From Citrobacter freundii (GTDB lineage Bacteria > Pseudomonadota > Gammaproteobacteria > Enterobacterales > Enterobacteriaceae): DNA of 64,000 nt. This document shows positions 37,538 to 50,891 of the stretch, piece after piece; within the stretch, counting starts at the first letter, position 1, and the number at the start of each line of letters is the position of its first letter. A program made the position numbers and the translations under genes. The stretch spans positions 4,278,001-4,342,000 of the forward strand of contig NZ_CP099222.1 in the NCBI RefSeq assembly GCF_029717145.1, read 5' to 3'. A model generated the notes under the pieces. It had not been told where the DNA came from, made no database searches, and saw only the letters and a list, made by a program, of their open reading frames with translations.

Positions 37538-38146
37538 TTACAGCCATTCACCGTTACGGATAACGCCGACGGCCAGTCCTTCAATGGTGAAGTTCTGCTC
37601 ACGCAGGTCGACAACGATCGGTTTGAACTCGCTGTTTTCTGGCAGAAGCTCGACCTTATTTCCCTGTTTTTTCAGACGTTTAACCGTCACTTCATCATCA
37701 ATGCGGGCAACAACCACCTGGCCGTTACGCACGTCCTGTGTCTTATGCACTGCCAGCAGATCGCCATCCATAATACCAATGTCTTTCATTGACATACCGC
37801 TGACGCGCAGCAGGAAATCAGCATTAGGTTTGAACAGGGATGGATCAACCTGATAGTGGCCTTCGATGTGCTGTTGCGCCAGCAGCGGCTCACCTGCAGC
37901 AACGCGGCCTACAAGCGGTAATCCTACCTCTTCTTCATGCAACAGACGAATACCACGCGATGCGCCAGAGACGATTTCGAGCACCCCTTTACGCGCCAGC
38001 GCTTTAAGGTGTTCTTCAGCCGCGTTTGGGGAACGGAATCCCAAACGCTGCGCGATCTCCGCACGCGTCGGTGGCATACCTGTCTGGCTGATGTGATCCC
38101 GAATGAGATCAAACACCTCTTGCTGCCTGGCCGTTAACGCTTTCAT
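37538..38146 (-). CDS. lexA: LexA, SOS repressor
   Basis: 202 residues, as in E. coli. It has an N-terminal winged helix (residues 1-70; [23 protein letters not shown] is the recognition region) and a C-terminal S24 peptidase-type domain. The self-cleavage site is Ala-Gly (VAAGEPL, about 84-85), the catalytic Ser is in VSGMSMKD near 119, and Lys in LLAVHKTQD near 156. RecA filaments stimulate self-cleavage. Two LexA boxes lie just upstream, giving autoregulation. Confidence 0.98.
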   Translation of the reverse strand: MKALTARQQEVFDLIRDHISQTGMPPTRAEIAQRLGFRSPNAAEEHLKALARKGVLEIVSGASRGIRLLHEEEVGLPLVGRVAAGEPLLAQQHIEGHYQVDPSLFKPNADFLLRVSGMSMKDIGIMDGDLLAVHKTQDVRNGQVVVARIDDEVTVKRLKKQGNKVELLPENSEFKPIVVDLREQNFTIEGLAVGVIRNGEWL

Positions 38147-38154
38147 TCCGCCCC

Positions 38155-38191
38155 CTGGGTGTATATACAGTTATGCTGTGAGTATATACAG
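38155..38191 (-). promoter_or_regulatory. Two LexA boxes upstream of lexA
   Basis: CTGGGTGTATATACAG (38155-38170) and CTGTGAGTATATACAG (38176-38191) both fit the SOS consensus CTGT-N8-ACAG or its common variant. The pair and spacing (21 bases start to start) are those of E. coli lexA. Confidence 0.96.
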
Positions 38192-38255
38192 CTAAAGGCG
38201 ATTTTGGAACCGCAAACTGCACAAAAAACAGGAGATTTATGAAGTTGTGGAATCC

Positions 38256-38624
38256 TTATCGAAAATGGGACCACAACAGGATGCCCCAGGTGATCAGGGC
38301 GACAAAAATAGACAGCAGAACAGCCGCCGACCCCATATCTTTCGCTCGACCGGAAAGTTCGTGATACTCCGATCCAATACGGTCGACCACTGCTTCAATA
38401 GCGCTGTTTAAGATTTCAACGATCATCACCAGCATTACTGAACCAATCAACAACACACGGGTAATGGCGTCGACGTCCAGCCAGCAGGCGATGGCGACGC
38501 CCAGCAGTACGGCAACGCTTTCCTGACGAAATGCCGCTTCATTTATCCATGCGGCGCGAAAACCTTTCCACGAGTAGCCAGCAGCTTTGATAATTCGGGT
38601 GAATCCAGTGGTATTATTGGCCAT
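38256..38624 (-). CDS. dgkA: DgkA, diacylglycerol kinase
   Basis: 122 residues from the ATG at 38624, the E. coli length. It is a trimeric integral-membrane kinase with three transmembrane helices that phosphorylates diacylglycerol to phosphatidic acid. The catalytic signature EILNSAIEAVVDRIG (about residue 69-83) is intact. It is divergent from plsB, which makes lysophosphatidic acid, so the pair both feed phosphatidic acid synthesis. Confidence 0.97.
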   Translation of the reverse strand: MANNTTGFTRIIKAAGYSWKGFRAAWINEAAFRQESVAVLLGVAIACWLDVDAITRVLLIGSVMLVMIVEILNSAIEAVVDRIGSEYHELSGRAKDMGSAAVLLSIFVALITWGILLWSHFR

Positions 38625-38794
38625 CAAAAGAACCTTTTTACATTATTAGCGTCAATGTCATTGTAACGTTACCCCGTTTGTTTCAGGGTGTGGCAAAGCA
38701 GCGCGAAGTATGACGGGATACACCAGAAATTCACTAAACTTTCTGATATCCTTGCAGCGCATTTGCATTATTAACCAGAGGCTTTACATCGTTT

Positions 38795-41215
38795 ATGTCC
38801 GGCTGGCCACGAATTTACTACAAATTACTGAATTTACCATTAAGCGTCCTGGTAAAAAGCAAGTCTATTCCGGCAGAACCTGCCCCGGAGTTGGGACTCG
38901 ATACGTCTCGTCCCATTATGTACGTCCTACCGTACAACTCAAAAGCAGACTTGCTGACGCTACGTGCCCAATGTTTGGCGCACGATCTTCCCGATCCCCT
39001 GGAACCGCTGGAGATAGACGGGACTTTACTGCCGCGCTACGTGTTTATTCACGGCGGTCCGCGTGTGTTCACCTATTACACACCAAAAGAAGAGTCCATC
39101 AAGCTGTTCCATAACTATCTCGATCTGCATCGCAGCAATCCTGACCTGGATGTGCAGATGGTGCCGGTTTCGGTGATGTTTGGCCGCGCGCCTGGCCGCG
39201 AAAAAGGTGAAGTCAACCCGCCGCTGCGCATGCTGAACGGCGTACAGAAATTCTTCGCCGTTTCCTGGCTCGGTCGCGACAGTTTTGTCCGTTTCTCGCC
39301 GTCTGTCTCTCTGCGCCGCATGGCAGACGAACACGGTACGGATAAAATCATCGCTCAGAAACTGGCGCGCGTGGCGCGTATGCACTTTGCCCGTCAGCGT
39401 TTAGCTGCTGTTGGCCCGCGCCTCCCTGCCCGCCAGGATCTGTTTAATAAGCTGCTGGCCTCAAAAGCAATCGCCCGTGCGGTAGAAGATGAAGCCCGCA
39501 GTAAAAAAATCTCCCACGAAAAAGCGCAGCAAAATGCCATTGCGCTGATGGAAGAGATCGCCGCCAACTTCTCCTACGAGATGATCCGCCTGACTGACCG
39601 TATTCTGGGATTCACCTGGAACCGACTGTATCAGGGTATTAACGTTCACAATGCAGAACGCGTTCGCCAACTGGCGCACGACGGACATGAAATTGTCTAT
39701 GTCCCCTGCCACCGCAGCCATATGGATTACATGCTGCTGTCGTACGTTCTGTATCACCAGGGGCTGGTTCCTCCGCACATTGCGGCCGGGATCAACCTGA
39801 ACTTCTGGCCGGCTGGCCCGATTTTCCGCCGCCTGGGTGCGTTCTTTATTCGTCGTACCTTCAAGGGCAATAAGCTCTATTCCACCGTCTTCCGCGAATA
39901 CCTCGGCGAGTTGTTCAGCCGCGGTTATTCGGTTGAGTACTTTGTCGAAGGTGGGCGCTCACGTACCGGTCGTTTGCTGGATCCGAAAACCGGCACGCTG
40001 TCGATGACCATCCAGGCAATGCTGCGCGGCGGTACGCGTCCTATCACCCTGGTGCCGATTTACATTGGCTACGAGCACGTGATGGAAGTCGGCACCTACG
40101 CGAAAGAACTGCGTGGCGCGACAAAAGAGAAAGAGAGCCTGCCGCAGATGCTGCGTGGCTTAAGCAAGCTGCGTAATCTGGGTCAGGGCTACGTCAACTT
40201 TGGCGAACCGATGCCATTGATGACCTACCTCAATCAGCACGTGCCGGAGTGGCGTGAGTCTATCGATCCTATCGAGTCGATTCGCCCTGCCTGGCTGACG
40301 CCGACGGTCAATAACATTGCCGCCGATCTGATGGTGCGCATTAACAACGCCGGTGCGGCCAACGCCATGAACCTGTGCTGTACCGCGCTACTGGCATCCC
40401 GCCAGCGTTCCCTGACCCGCGAGCAGTTAACTGAGCAGCTTGATTGCTACCTCAGCCTGCTGCGTAACGTACCGTATGCATCAGATGCAACGGTTCCGAC
40501 GCAGAGTGCCAGTGAGCTTATCGATCACGCCCTGCAGATGAACAAGTTTGAGGTCGAGAAAGATACCATCGGTGACATCATCATTCTGCCGCGCGAGCAG
40601 GCGGTATTGATGACTTACTACCGCAACAATATTGCGCATATGCTGGTACTGCCGTCACTGATGGCGGCGATTGTGACTCAGCATCGCCGGATTTCACGCG
40701 TCGCATTGCAGCAACATATTGATGCACTGTATCCGATGCTGAAAGCCGAGCTGTTCCTACGCTGGGAGCGCGATGAGCTTACAGGGGTGATCGACGAACT
40801 GGCTGGAGAAATGCAGCGTCAGGGTCTGATTACGTTGCAAAACGATGAGCTGCAAATCAACCCGGCACGCTCCCGCACGCTACAGCTGCTGGCCGCAGGT
40901 GCGCGTGAGACTCTGCAGCGCTACGCCATCACCTTCTGGCTGCTGAGCGCGAATCCGTCGATCAACCGCGGTACGCTGGAGAAAGAGAGCCGCACCGTCG
41001 CTCAACGTCTTTCCGTACTGCACGGTATCAACGCACCGGAATTCTTCGATAAAGCAGTGTTCAGTTCCCTGGTGCTGACCCTGCGTGACGAAGGCTACAT
41101 CAGCGACACCGGAGATGCCGAGCCGGAAGAGACGATGAAGATTTACCAGATGCTGGCCGAACTGGTGACGTCGGATGTCCGTCTGACCATCGAGAGCGCC
41201 ACTCAGGGTGAGTAA
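38795..41215 (+). CDS. plsB: PlsB, glycerol-3-phosphate acyltransferase
   Basis: 806 residues (E. coli 807). It is an inner-membrane enzyme that acylates sn-glycerol-3-phosphate at position 1, the first step of phospholipid synthesis. The acyltransferase blocks are HRSHMD (HX4D, about residue 306), [12 protein letters not shown] (about 349), [11 protein letters not shown] (about 385) and [12 protein letters not shown] (about 418). Divergent from dgkA; ends in a strong terminator. Confidence 0.98.
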   Translation: MSGWPRIYYKLLNLPLSVLVKSKSIPAEPAPELGLDTSRPIMYVLPYNSKADLLTLRAQCLAHDLPDPLEPLEIDGTLLPRYVFIHGGPRVFTYYTPKEESIKLFHNYLDLHRSNPDLDVQMVPVSVMFGRAPGREKGEVNPPLRMLNGVQKFFAVSWLGRDSFVRFSPSVSLRRMADEHGTDKIIAQKLARVARMHFARQRLAAVGPRLPARQDLFNKLLASKAIARAVEDEARSKKISHEKAQQNAIALMEEIAANFSYEMIRLTDRILGFTWNRLYQGINVHNAERVRQLAHDGHEIVYVPCHRSHMDYMLLSYVLYHQGLVPPHIAAGINLNFWPAGPIFRRLGAFFIRRTFKGNKLYSTVFREYLGELFSRGYSVEYFVEGGRSRTGRLLDPKTGTLSMTIQAMLRGGTRPITLVPIYIGYEHVMEVGTYAKELRGATKEKESLPQMLRGLSKLRNLGQGYVNFGEPMPLMTYLNQHVPEWRESIDPIESIRPAWLTPTVNNIAADLMVRINNAGAANAMNLCCTALLASRQRSLTREQLTEQLDCYLSLLRNVPYASDATVPTQSASELIDHALQMNKFEVEKDTIGDIIILPREQAVLMTYYRNNIAHMLVLPSLMAAIVTQHRRISRVALQQHIDALYPMLKAELFLRWERDELTGVIDELAGEMQRQGLITLQNDELQINPARSRTLQLLAAGARETLQRYAITFWLLSANPSINRGTLEKESRTVAQRLSVLHGINAPEFFDKAVFSSLVLTLRDEGYISDTGDAEPEETMKIYQMLAELVTSDVRLTIESATQGE

Positions 41216-41219
41216 GCAT

Positions 41220-41251
41220 AAAAAAACCGGTCGAAATGACCGGTTTTTTTT
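41220..41251. terminator. Bidirectional terminator between plsB and ubiA
   Basis: AAAAAACCGGTC-GAAAT-GACCGGTTTTTTT: a symmetrical stem with A and T runs on both sides, shared by the convergent plsB and ubiA genes. Confidence 0.95.
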
Positions 41252-41266
41252 ATCGCAGACTAAAAC

Positions 41267-42139
41267 TCAAAGATGCCAGTAACTCATCGCAAGGCCTAAG
41301 AACAACACCAGGCCCACGTAGTTGTTATTCATAAACGCTTTAAAGCAGGCATCCCGCTCGCGGTTAACGATCAGCTTCTGCTGATACACAAACAGCGCCC
41401 CTGCCACCAGCAAAGACCAGTAATAGCCCAGCGCCAGTCCGTTCAGCCAGCCCACCAGCGCCATCAGCACCAGTACGCCCACTTGCAGAAGACCAATAAT
41501 CAGTTTGTCGTTTTGGCCGAACAGGATAGCGGTCGATTTAATGCCAATCTTCAGGTCATCATCGCGGTCGACCATCGCATATTGGGTGTCATAAGCCACT
41601 GCCCAGAGAATATTGGCCAGAAACATCAACCAGCAGCTGAGCGGCACCGACTCGCTCACGGCGGCAAACGCCATCGGGATAGACCAGCCAAACGCCGCAC
41701 CCAGCACCACCTGCGGCAGGTGCGTATAGCGCTTCATGAAGGGATAAACCCACGCCAGCGCCAACGCGGCAATCGACAACAAAATGGTCATCGTGTTGAG
41801 CGTCAGGACCAGCAGGAAGGCGAGCAACACCAGCACAACAAACAACGTGCGGGCTTCTTTCTCCGTCACGGCACCGCTTGGCAGCGGTCGGTTCGCGGTG
41901 CGTTTCACATGACCGTCAAATTTGCGGTCAGCATAATCATTCACCACGCATCCGGCGGCGCGCATTAACCAGACGCCAGCCACAAACACCGCCAGGATCC
42001 ACAATTGCGGAACCCCAGGGGTCGCCACCCACAACGCCCACAGCGTTGGCCAGAGCAGCAGTAAGGCGCCGATTGGCTTATCCGTACGCATCAAGCGGTG
42101 AAACGCCAGCAGCTTATTCTGCGTCAGACTCCACTCCAT
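41267..42139 (-). CDS. ubiA: UbiA, 4-hydroxybenzoate octaprenyltransferase
   Basis: 290 residues, as in E. coli. It is an intramembrane prenyltransferase with about nine helices that attaches the octaprenyl chain to 4-hydroxybenzoate in ubiquinone synthesis. The two Asp-rich motifs are [15 protein letters not shown] (about residue 68) and [12 protein letters not shown] (about 191). It is 13 bases downstream of ubiC and in the same operon. Confidence 0.97.
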   Translation of the reverse strand: MEWSLTQNKLLAFHRLMRTDKPIGALLLLWPTLWALWVATPGVPQLWILAVFVAGVWLMRAAGCVVNDYADRKFDGHVKRTANRPLPSGAVTEKEARTLFVVLVLLAFLLVLTLNTMTILLSIAALALAWVYPFMKRYTHLPQVVLGAAFGWSIPMAFAAVSESVPLSCWLMFLANILWAVAYDTQYAMVDRDDDLKIGIKSTAILFGQNDKLIIGLLQVGVLVLMALVGWLNGLALGYYWSLLVAGALFVYQQKLIVNRERDACFKAFMNNNYVGLVLFLGLAMSYWHL

Positions 42140-42152
42140 CTTTATCTTCCTC

Positions 42153-42650
42153 TCAGTACAACGGCGATGCAGGTAAAAAAAGCTCGGTAAGCATCAGTGG
42201 CTTACCGCTCAGCCGCAGGCGGGAACGACGCCCCCACAGCTCTGCATCGCGGCCAATCTCAATAAAATCTCGGGTCAATGTCGATGACGTAAACAGGTAG
42301 CGCCCGAGCGGGGTTTTCCCCAGATTTTGCAAGGCCAGTTCAGGGCCACACAATGTCGATTCCGGCACCACGGTGCGCCCGGCAAGCCAGGGTTCACCAT
42401 CCGCGCAGAGCAGGATTTCACGTAACCAATAGCGGGATTCTGTCGGCAGCAGCGTCAGTTCTTCGGCCACCTCATTTTGCCCAACAAATCCTTCTCGTAT
42501 CAACGTTACGCTGACCTGCTTTCCCTGCTGCTCAAAACGTTGGGTCATGGAGTCTTCCAGTAACAACCAGTCAAGCAGTTGGGGGTCCAGCGTCGGGATC
42601 GCATCAAAATAACGCAGCGCACGCAGTTGCGTTAACGCAGGGTGTGGCAT
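42153..42650 (-). CDS. ubiC: UbiC, chorismate pyruvate-lyase
   Basis: 165 residues, as in E. coli. It converts chorismate to 4-hydroxybenzoate and pyruvate, the committed step to ubiquinone. The conserved active-site region includes [19 protein letters not shown] (Arg near residue 76 and neighbouring residues) and the Glu near the C-terminus (MLTELFLP). It heads the ubiCA operon. Confidence 0.95.
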   Translation of the reverse strand: MPHPALTQLRALRYFDAIPTLDPQLLDWLLLEDSMTQRFEQQGKQVSVTLIREGFVGQNEVAEELTLLPTESRYWLREILLCADGEPWLAGRTVVPESTLCGPELALQNLGKTPLGRYLFTSSTLTRDFIEIGRDAELWGRRSRLRLSGKPLMLTELFLPASPLY

Positions 42651-42770
42651 GCCTTACTCTCCGATTTATCACGTTCAGGCATTGTATCGCAGAAAAGGCA
42701 TTACGGGGTGAGCAAACATGATTAAGTGATCGGCGGAGCAACACAAGCATAACAAGTAGCATGGAAGGAT

Positions 42771-42796
42771 AAAAAAAGGTGCGCCAGGAGACGCAC
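42771..42796 (-). terminator. malM (mal operon) terminator
   Basis: On the minus strand, GGTGCG-TCTCCTGG-CGCACC is followed by TTTTTTT. It ends the malK-lamB-malM transcript. Confidence 0.92.
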
Positions 42797-42830
42797 CAGT
42801 TGTTGCAAAATCAGCAATGTGGGGAGACGG

Positions 42831-43781
42831 TTACCCCTTGCCTTTTACACTGCTGATAAAGGTGGAACGGGCAGATTTGGATCCCAGACGTTCAGCTTCA
42901 TCAAGCAGCTTCAGCGCTTTATCGACATCGCCTTTCGCCACAGCATCCTTAATCGCCTGGTTAAAATAGCTTTCCGTGTCGTTTAGCATCGGCTCGCTTT
43001 TCTGCGGGGCTGGTGCGGCGACCGGGGCAGCTGCCACCGCAGCCGGAGCCGCATAGGCCGCTGCTGGTGCGGCAGTATTGCCCACCGTCACCGGTCCCGG
43101 ACCGGATGAGCCAAACAGCGGCCCGACCAGCACGCTGGAGGAGGAGCTGGTTTTGACTTTTAGTTTCAGCAAGCCATCTGTGGTATGACGAGCGATCGGA
43201 TCCGGGATATCCGGCACGGCGTTACCCACGCCCTTGGCATAGGCTTTTGCCGGGTCAAGCAGAGTCGTGGTCTGCTGGAGATCTTTCTCGGTGGTGAAGA
43301 CCAGAACATAGAGCTTCTGCTGGCCCAGCGCTGGCGTCAGGCGCATGACCCCTTCCAGGCGATCCGCGCTCATCACGCCGGGCTCCTGATAGGTGAAATA
43401 GCTGCTGGGGAAGAAAGCAGATGGCGTCATGTTCTGATCAAGAATCAGGACGTTTGGCGCAAATACGCTGGTTTGTTTGTTCACTTCACTGGAGAGCGTC
43501 AGGGTCAGCTCACCAATATTGGCCGGTACGCTATAGGCGGCAACCGGACCGCTAATTCCCGCTACGTCCAGACGCTGACCGGCGGTCGCAAGCTGTGTGG
43601 ACTGTACCTTAGATTGATCAACAGGCGTCCAGGCTAATTGTTGCAGTGCGGCAGTGGGGATTGCGGGTGCACCGGTGGTGTTCTGCGGCACAAAATTCAC
43701 ATCGGCCAGGCTGATGCCGGGCGCACTGGCAAATAACCCTGCAGATAAACAAAGGGCAACGAGACTTTTCTTCATTTTCAT
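42831..43781 (-). CDS. malM: MalM, maltose regulon periplasmic protein
   Basis: 316 residues from the ATG at 43781, preceded by GAGGTG; E. coli MalM has 306. A signal peptide ends near residue 26 (ISLADV). The mature protein starts with a Pro/Thr-rich stretch and has an Ala/Pro-rich hinge around residues 240-270 that is longer than in K-12, then a conserved C-terminal helical part (SYFNQAIKDAVAKGDVDKAL). It is the last gene of malK-lamB-malM and is MalT-dependent; its function is unknown. Confidence 0.94.
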   Translation of the reverse strand: MKMKKSLVALCLSAGLFASAPGISLADVNFVPQNTTGAPAIPTAALQQLAWTPVDQSKVQSTQLATAGQRLDVAGISGPVAAYSVPANIGELTLTLSSEVNKQTSVFAPNVLILDQNMTPSAFFPSSYFTYQEPGVMSADRLEGVMRLTPALGQQKLYVLVFTTEKDLQQTTTLLDPAKAYAKGVGNAVPDIPDPIARHTTDGLLKLKVKTSSSSSVLVGPLFGSSGPGPVTVGNTAAPAAAYAAPAAVAAAPVAAPAPQKSEPMLNDTESYFNQAIKDAVAKGDVDKALKLLDEAERLGSKSARSTFISSVKGKG

Positions 43782-43843
43782 TGTTATCACCTCAGATAGC
43801 ATGGGTTCAGCGGTGGCCAGGCAATAGCGCGCTAAACCTTAAG

Positions 43844-43868
43844 TAAGAGGGGCTTACGCCCCTCTTTC
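43844..43868 (-). terminator. Intercistronic hairpin between lamB and malM
   Basis: An AGAGGGGC-GTAA-GCCCCTCT stem on the minus strand, 27 bases after the lamB stop. It is probably a partial terminator or mRNA 3'-end stabiliser, since malM is expressed less than lamB. Confidence 0.7.
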
Positions 43869-43894
43869 GGTCTTTACGTCAGGTTAATGCTGGA

Positions 43895-45277
<1,383 letters not shown>

Positions 45278-45316
45278 TCACCTTGACGGATTTGCGCTTT
45301 TTTTTAATGGGACACC

Positions 45317-46426
45317 TTAAACGCCCGGCTCTTGATGCAACCGACGACATGCAGTGCCATCTTCACGGAACAGATGGCAACGCTCTGGCGGCAGGCCGAT
45401 AGCGAATGTGGCACCCTCTTCTACCAACACCACGTCATTCTGGCGGTACACCAGGTTTTGACGGATGGCGGGGATCTGGATATGAATTTGCGTTTCGTGG
45501 CCCAACTGCTCAACCACCTGAACTTCACCTTCGAGGGTGACGTCAGCGATATCGCTGGGCAGCAGATGTTCCGGGCGAATACCTAAGGACATGTTGGCGC
45601 CAACCTGCACGGCACGGCTTTCTACCGGTAGCCAGATTTGCTGGCGGTTAGGTAATTCAACCTGCACTTGGTCGATTGCGGTTGCGGTGACTTTCACCGG
45701 CAGGAAGTTCATCTTCGGTGAACCAATAAAGCCCGCCACAAAGCGGTCGGCTGGGTAGTGGTACAGCTCCAGCGGCTTGCCGACCTGCGCGACGCGGCCC
45801 GCATCCAGCACCACGATTTTGTCGGCCAGCGTCATCGCTTCGACCTGATCGTGGGTGACGTAAATCATCGTGCGGCCCAGACGTTTATGCAGGCGGGAGA
45901 TTTCAATACGCATCTGCACACGCAGTGCTGCATCCAGGTTAGAAAGCGGTTCATCGAGCAGGAACACGCGCGGTTCAGCCACCAGCGTACGGCCAATCGC
46001 CACGCGTTGACGCTGACCGCCAGAGAGTGCTTTTGGCTTACGCTCAAGCAGGTGCGCCAGCTGCAGGACTTCAGCGACCTGATTCACACGCTGGTTCATG
46101 ACGTCTTTTTTAGCACCGGCCAGTTTGAGACCGAAAGACATGTTCTCGGCGACGGATAAATGGGGATACAGCGCGTAGGACTGGAAGACCATACCCACGC
46201 CGCGTTCGGCGGGAGGGATGTCGTTCATTCGGGTGTCCCCGATAAACAGGTCGCCGCTGGTGATGGTTTCCAGCCCGGCGATCATACGCAGCAAGGTCGA
46301 CTTACCGCAGCCTGACGGTCCGACAAATACCACGAACTCTCCTTCGTGAATGTCGAGATTGATATCCTTCGATACCACCACGTCACCCCAGGCTTTCGTT
46401 ACATTTCGCAGCTGTACGCTCGCCAT
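45317..46426 (-). CDS. malK: MalK, maltose ABC transporter ATPase
   Basis: 369 residues (E. coli 371). ABC ATPase of the MalEFGK2 importer: Walker [10 protein letters not shown] near residue 36, signature [12 protein letters not shown] near 135, Walker [14 protein letters not shown] near 153, switch histidine in YVTHDQ near 192. The C-terminal regulatory domain (about 240-369) binds MalT and enzyme IIA-Glc in E. coli. It heads the malK-lamB-malM operon, divergent from malEFG. Confidence 0.98.
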   Translation of the reverse strand: MASVQLRNVTKAWGDVVVSKDINLDIHEGEFVVFVGPSGCGKSTLLRMIAGLETITSGDLFIGDTRMNDIPPAERGVGMVFQSYALYPHLSVAENMSFGLKLAGAKKDVMNQRVNQVAEVLQLAHLLERKPKALSGGQRQRVAIGRTLVAEPRVFLLDEPLSNLDAALRVQMRIEISRLHKRLGRTMIYVTHDQVEAMTLADKIVVLDAGRVAQVGKPLELYHYPADRFVAGFIGSPKMNFLPVKVTATAIDQVQVELPNRQQIWLPVESRAVQVGANMSLGIRPEHLLPSDIADVTLEGEVQVVEQLGHETQIHIQIPAIRQNLVYRQNDVVLVEEGATFAIGLPPERCHLFREDGTACRRLHQEPGV

Positions 46427-47988
<1,562 letters not shown>

Positions 47989-48001
47989 TGCTGTAGCGCA
48001 C

Positions 48002-48085
48002 GTGCCGGATGGCGGCATGAATGCCTTATCCGGCCTACAAATCACTGTAGGCCTGATAAGCGCAGCGCCATCAGGCATTTTTGCC
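48002..48085. repeat. REP/BIME pair between malE and malF
   Basis: Two opposed REP units (GCCGGATGGCGGCATGAATGCC..TTATCCGGC and GCCTGATAAGCGCAGCGCCATCAGGC). It is at the same place as the classical malE-malF REP of E. coli, where it stabilises malE mRNA. Confidence 0.95.
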
Positions 48086-48118
48086 GACAGATGTTCAAAG
48101 TTGTAGAGGAAGATCCCC

Positions 48119-49663
48119 ATGGATGTCATTAAAAAGAAATACTGGTGGCAAAGCGACACGCTGAAATGGTCAGTGATGGGTCTGCTGGGTCTGCTGGTGG
48201 GCTACCTTGTTGTTTTGATGTACGCTCAGGGGGAGTACCTGTTTGCCATCATGACGCTTATTTTAAGCTCTGCTGGCCTGTATATTTTCGCCAACCGTAA
48301 AGCCTATGCCTGGCGCTATGTCTATCCTGGCGTGGCTGGTATGGGGTTATTTGTTCTGTTCCCACTCATTTGCACCATTGCAATTGCCTTTACCAACTAC
48401 AGCAGTACCAACCAACTGACCTTTGAGCGCGCCCAGGAAGTCCTGATGGACCGTTCTTATCAGGCGGGTAAAACTTACAACTTTGGTCTGTATCCGGCGG
48501 GTACGGAGTGGCAACTGGCCCTCACCGACGGTGAAACAGGTAAAAATTATGTCTCCGACGCCTTTAAATTTGGTGGCGAGCAGAAACTACAACTGAAAGA
48601 AGCCGAAGCGCTGCCAGCAGGTGAACGTGCCACGCTGCGTATCATCACGCAAAACCGCCAGGCGCTGACCCAACTGACCGCCGTGCTGCCGGATGACAGC
48701 AAGGTGATTATGAGCTCGCTGCGCCAGTTCTCCGGTACGCAGCCGCTGTATACGCTTGCTGATGACGGCACGCTCACCAACAATCAGAGCGGCATAAAAT
48801 ACCGTGCCAATAACGATATTGGTTACTACCAGTCACTCGCGCTAGACGGTAGCTGGGGTACAGAGAAACTCAGCCCAGGCTATACCGTCGCCATCGGCTG
48901 GGATAACTTCACCCGCGTCTTTACCGATGAAGGCATTCAGAAACCGTTCTTCGCGATCTTTATCTGGACCGTCGTCTTCTCGGTGCTCACCGTCATCCTG
49001 ACCGTTGCCGTCGGTATGATTCTGGCCTGTCTGGTGCAATGGGAATCGCTGAAAGGCAAAGCGATTTATCGCGTGCTGCTGATTCTGCCTTACGCCGTGC
49101 CGTCGTTTATCTCGATACTGATTTTCAAGGGGTTATTTAACCAGAGCTTCGGTGAAATCAACATGATGTTGAGCGCGCTGTTCGGCATCAAGCCGGCCTG
49201 GTTCAGCGACCCAACCACCGCGCGTTCGATGATTATCATCGTCAACACCTGGCTGGGCTATCCGTACATGATGATCCTGTGCATGGGGCTGCTGAAGGCG
49301 ATTCCCGACGATCTGTATGAAGCCTCGGCAATGGATGGCGCTGGCCCATTCCAGAACTTCTTTAAGATTACGCTGCCGTTGCTGATCAAGCCGCTGACGC
49401 CGCTGATGATCGCCAGCTTCGCCTTTAACTTTAACAACTTCGTGCTGATTCAGCTGTTGACCAACGGTGGCCCGGACCGACTCGGTACCACCACGCCAGC
49501 CGGTTATACCGACCTGCTCGTCAGCTACACCTACCGTATCGCCTTTGAAGGCGGCGGCGGTCAGGACTTCGGTCTGGCGGCGGCGATAGCCACCCTGATC
49601 TTCCTGCTGGTCGGTGCGCTGGCGATTGTGAACCTGAAAGCCACACGTATGAAGTTTGATTAA
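48119..49663 (+). CDS. malF: MalF, maltose ABC transporter permease
   Basis: 514 residues, as in E. coli. It has eight transmembrane helices with the large periplasmic P2 domain between helices 3 and 4 (about residues 92-275) that contacts MalE. The EAA coupling motif for MalK is [20 protein letters not shown] near residue 401. It forms the channel with MalG. Confidence 0.98.
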   Translation: MDVIKKKYWWQSDTLKWSVMGLLGLLVGYLVVLMYAQGEYLFAIMTLILSSAGLYIFANRKAYAWRYVYPGVAGMGLFVLFPLICTIAIAFTNYSSTNQLTFERAQEVLMDRSYQAGKTYNFGLYPAGTEWQLALTDGETGKNYVSDAFKFGGEQKLQLKEAEALPAGERATLRIITQNRQALTQLTAVLPDDSKVIMSSLRQFSGTQPLYTLADDGTLTNNQSGIKYRANNDIGYYQSLALDGSWGTEKLSPGYTVAIGWDNFTRVFTDEGIQKPFFAIFIWTVVFSVLTVILTVAVGMILACLVQWESLKGKAIYRVLLILPYAVPSFISILIFKGLFNQSFGEINMMLSALFGIKPAWFSDPTTARSMIIIVNTWLGYPYMMILCMGLLKAIPDDLYEASAMDGAGPFQNFFKITLPLLIKPLTPLMIASFAFNFNNFVLIQLLTNGGPDRLGTTTPAGYTDLLVSYTYRIAFEGGGGQDFGLAAAIATLIFLLVGALAIVNLKATRMKFD

Positions 49664-49677
49664 GGGAGATAACGACA

Positions 49678-50568
49678 ATGGCTATGGTCCAACCGAAATC
49701 ACAAAAGTTACGTTTATTCGCAACGCACTTAGGTCTGCTGATTTTTATCGCGGCAATTATGTTCCCGCTGCTGATGGTCATTGCCATCTCGCTGCGCGAA
49801 GGTAACTTCGCCACCGGCAGTCTGATCCCGGAAAATATCTCCTGGGAACACTGGAAACTGGCGCTGGGCTTTAGCGTGGAACACGCGGATGGCCGCGTGA
49901 CGCCGCCTCCGTTCCCGGTGCTGCTGTGGCTGTGGAACTCGGTGAAAGTGGCCACCATTACCGCGATCGGTATCGTGACCCTCTCCACCACCTGTGCTTA
50001 CGCCTTCGCCCGCATGCGCTTCCCAGGTAAAGCCACGTTGCTGAAAGGCATGCTGATTTTCCAGATGTTCCCGGCGGTACTGTCGCTGGTGGCGTTATAT
50101 GCCTTGTTTGACCGTCTGGGCCAGTACATTCCGTTTATCGGTCTGAACACCCACGGTGGCGTGATCTTCGCCTACCTTGGCGGCATTGCGCTGCACGTCT
50201 GGACAATCAAGGGGTATTTCGAAACCATCGACGGTTCACTGGAAGAAGCGGCCGCGCTGGATGGCGCAACGCCGTGGCAGGCATTCCGCCTGGTGCTGTT
50301 GCCGTTGTCGGTGCCGATTCTGGCGGTGGTGTTCATTCTGTCGTTCATCGCCGCAATTACCGAAGTCCCGGTCGCCTCACTGTTGTTGCGTGATGTGAAC
50401 AGCTATACCCTGGCAGTCGGTATGCAGCAGTATCTCAATCCACAGAACTATTTGTGGGGCGACTTTGCCGCTGCAGCCGTGCTTTCTGCTATTCCGATCA
50501 CCCTGGTGTTCCTGCTGGCCCAGCGCTGGCTGGTTAACGGCCTGACGGCAGGCGGTGTGAAAGGCTAA
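49678..50568 (+). CDS. malG: MalG, maltose ABC transporter permease
   Basis: 296 residues, as in E. coli. It has six transmembrane helices and the EAA motif [21 protein letters not shown] near residue 190 for MalK binding. The C-terminus (LTAGGVKG) reaches into the MalK dimer in E. coli. It is the last gene of malEFG, 14 bases after malF. Confidence 0.98.
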   Translation: MAMVQPKSQKLRLFATHLGLLIFIAAIMFPLLMVIAISLREGNFATGSLIPENISWEHWKLALGFSVEHADGRVTPPPFPVLLWLWNSVKVATITAIGIVTLSTTCAYAFARMRFPGKATLLKGMLIFQMFPAVLSLVALYALFDRLGQYIPFIGLNTHGGVIFAYLGGIALHVWTIKGYFETIDGSLEEAAALDGATPWQAFRLVLLPLSVPILAVVFILSFIAAITEVPVASLLLRDVNSYTLAVGMQQYLNPQNYLWGDFAAAAVLSAIPITLVFLLAQRWLVNGLTAGGVKG

Positions 50569-50891
50569 GTTTCATCGATGTACCCGCCCGGCAACGGGCA
50601 TGCCACTGCAACCCTCAACTTATGTTATCCCAACCTGTGACTGTTTTTCGGCGCTCTACGGAGCGCCCTTTTTTTATGTAATTTTGCATTGCTGTTACGA
50701 TTATTTTCTTTCGTGCTCGCCATCACTGCAATTTTATTTCTCGCCTGAGCGGACATTAATTAAACAGAGTGAAGATCACAGAAAAGACAAAACGTAATTG
50801 CAATGTAAAAAATGATAATTGTCATACCTGCCTGTTAAATCCACCATCACAACACTGATAAAAAGAGCTGTATCTTCTAAGGCAGGTCTGA
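50569..50891. other. malG-xylE intergenic region
   Basis: Contains the malG terminator (50650-50676) and then about 200 AT-rich bases with the xylE promoter. A near-palindrome ATGATAATTGTCAT lies at 50812-50825. I could not place an XylR or CRP site with confidence. Confidence 0.6.
50650..50676 (+). terminator. malG terminator
   Basis: GGCGCTC-TACG-GAGCGCC followed by CTTTTTTT on the plus strand. Confidence 0.93.

Noticed and set aside
50812..50825. ATGATAATTGTCAT upstream of xylE as a Fur box
   Set aside because: Only a partial match to the 19-base Fur consensus and xylE is not an iron gene; may be chance in AT-rich DNA.
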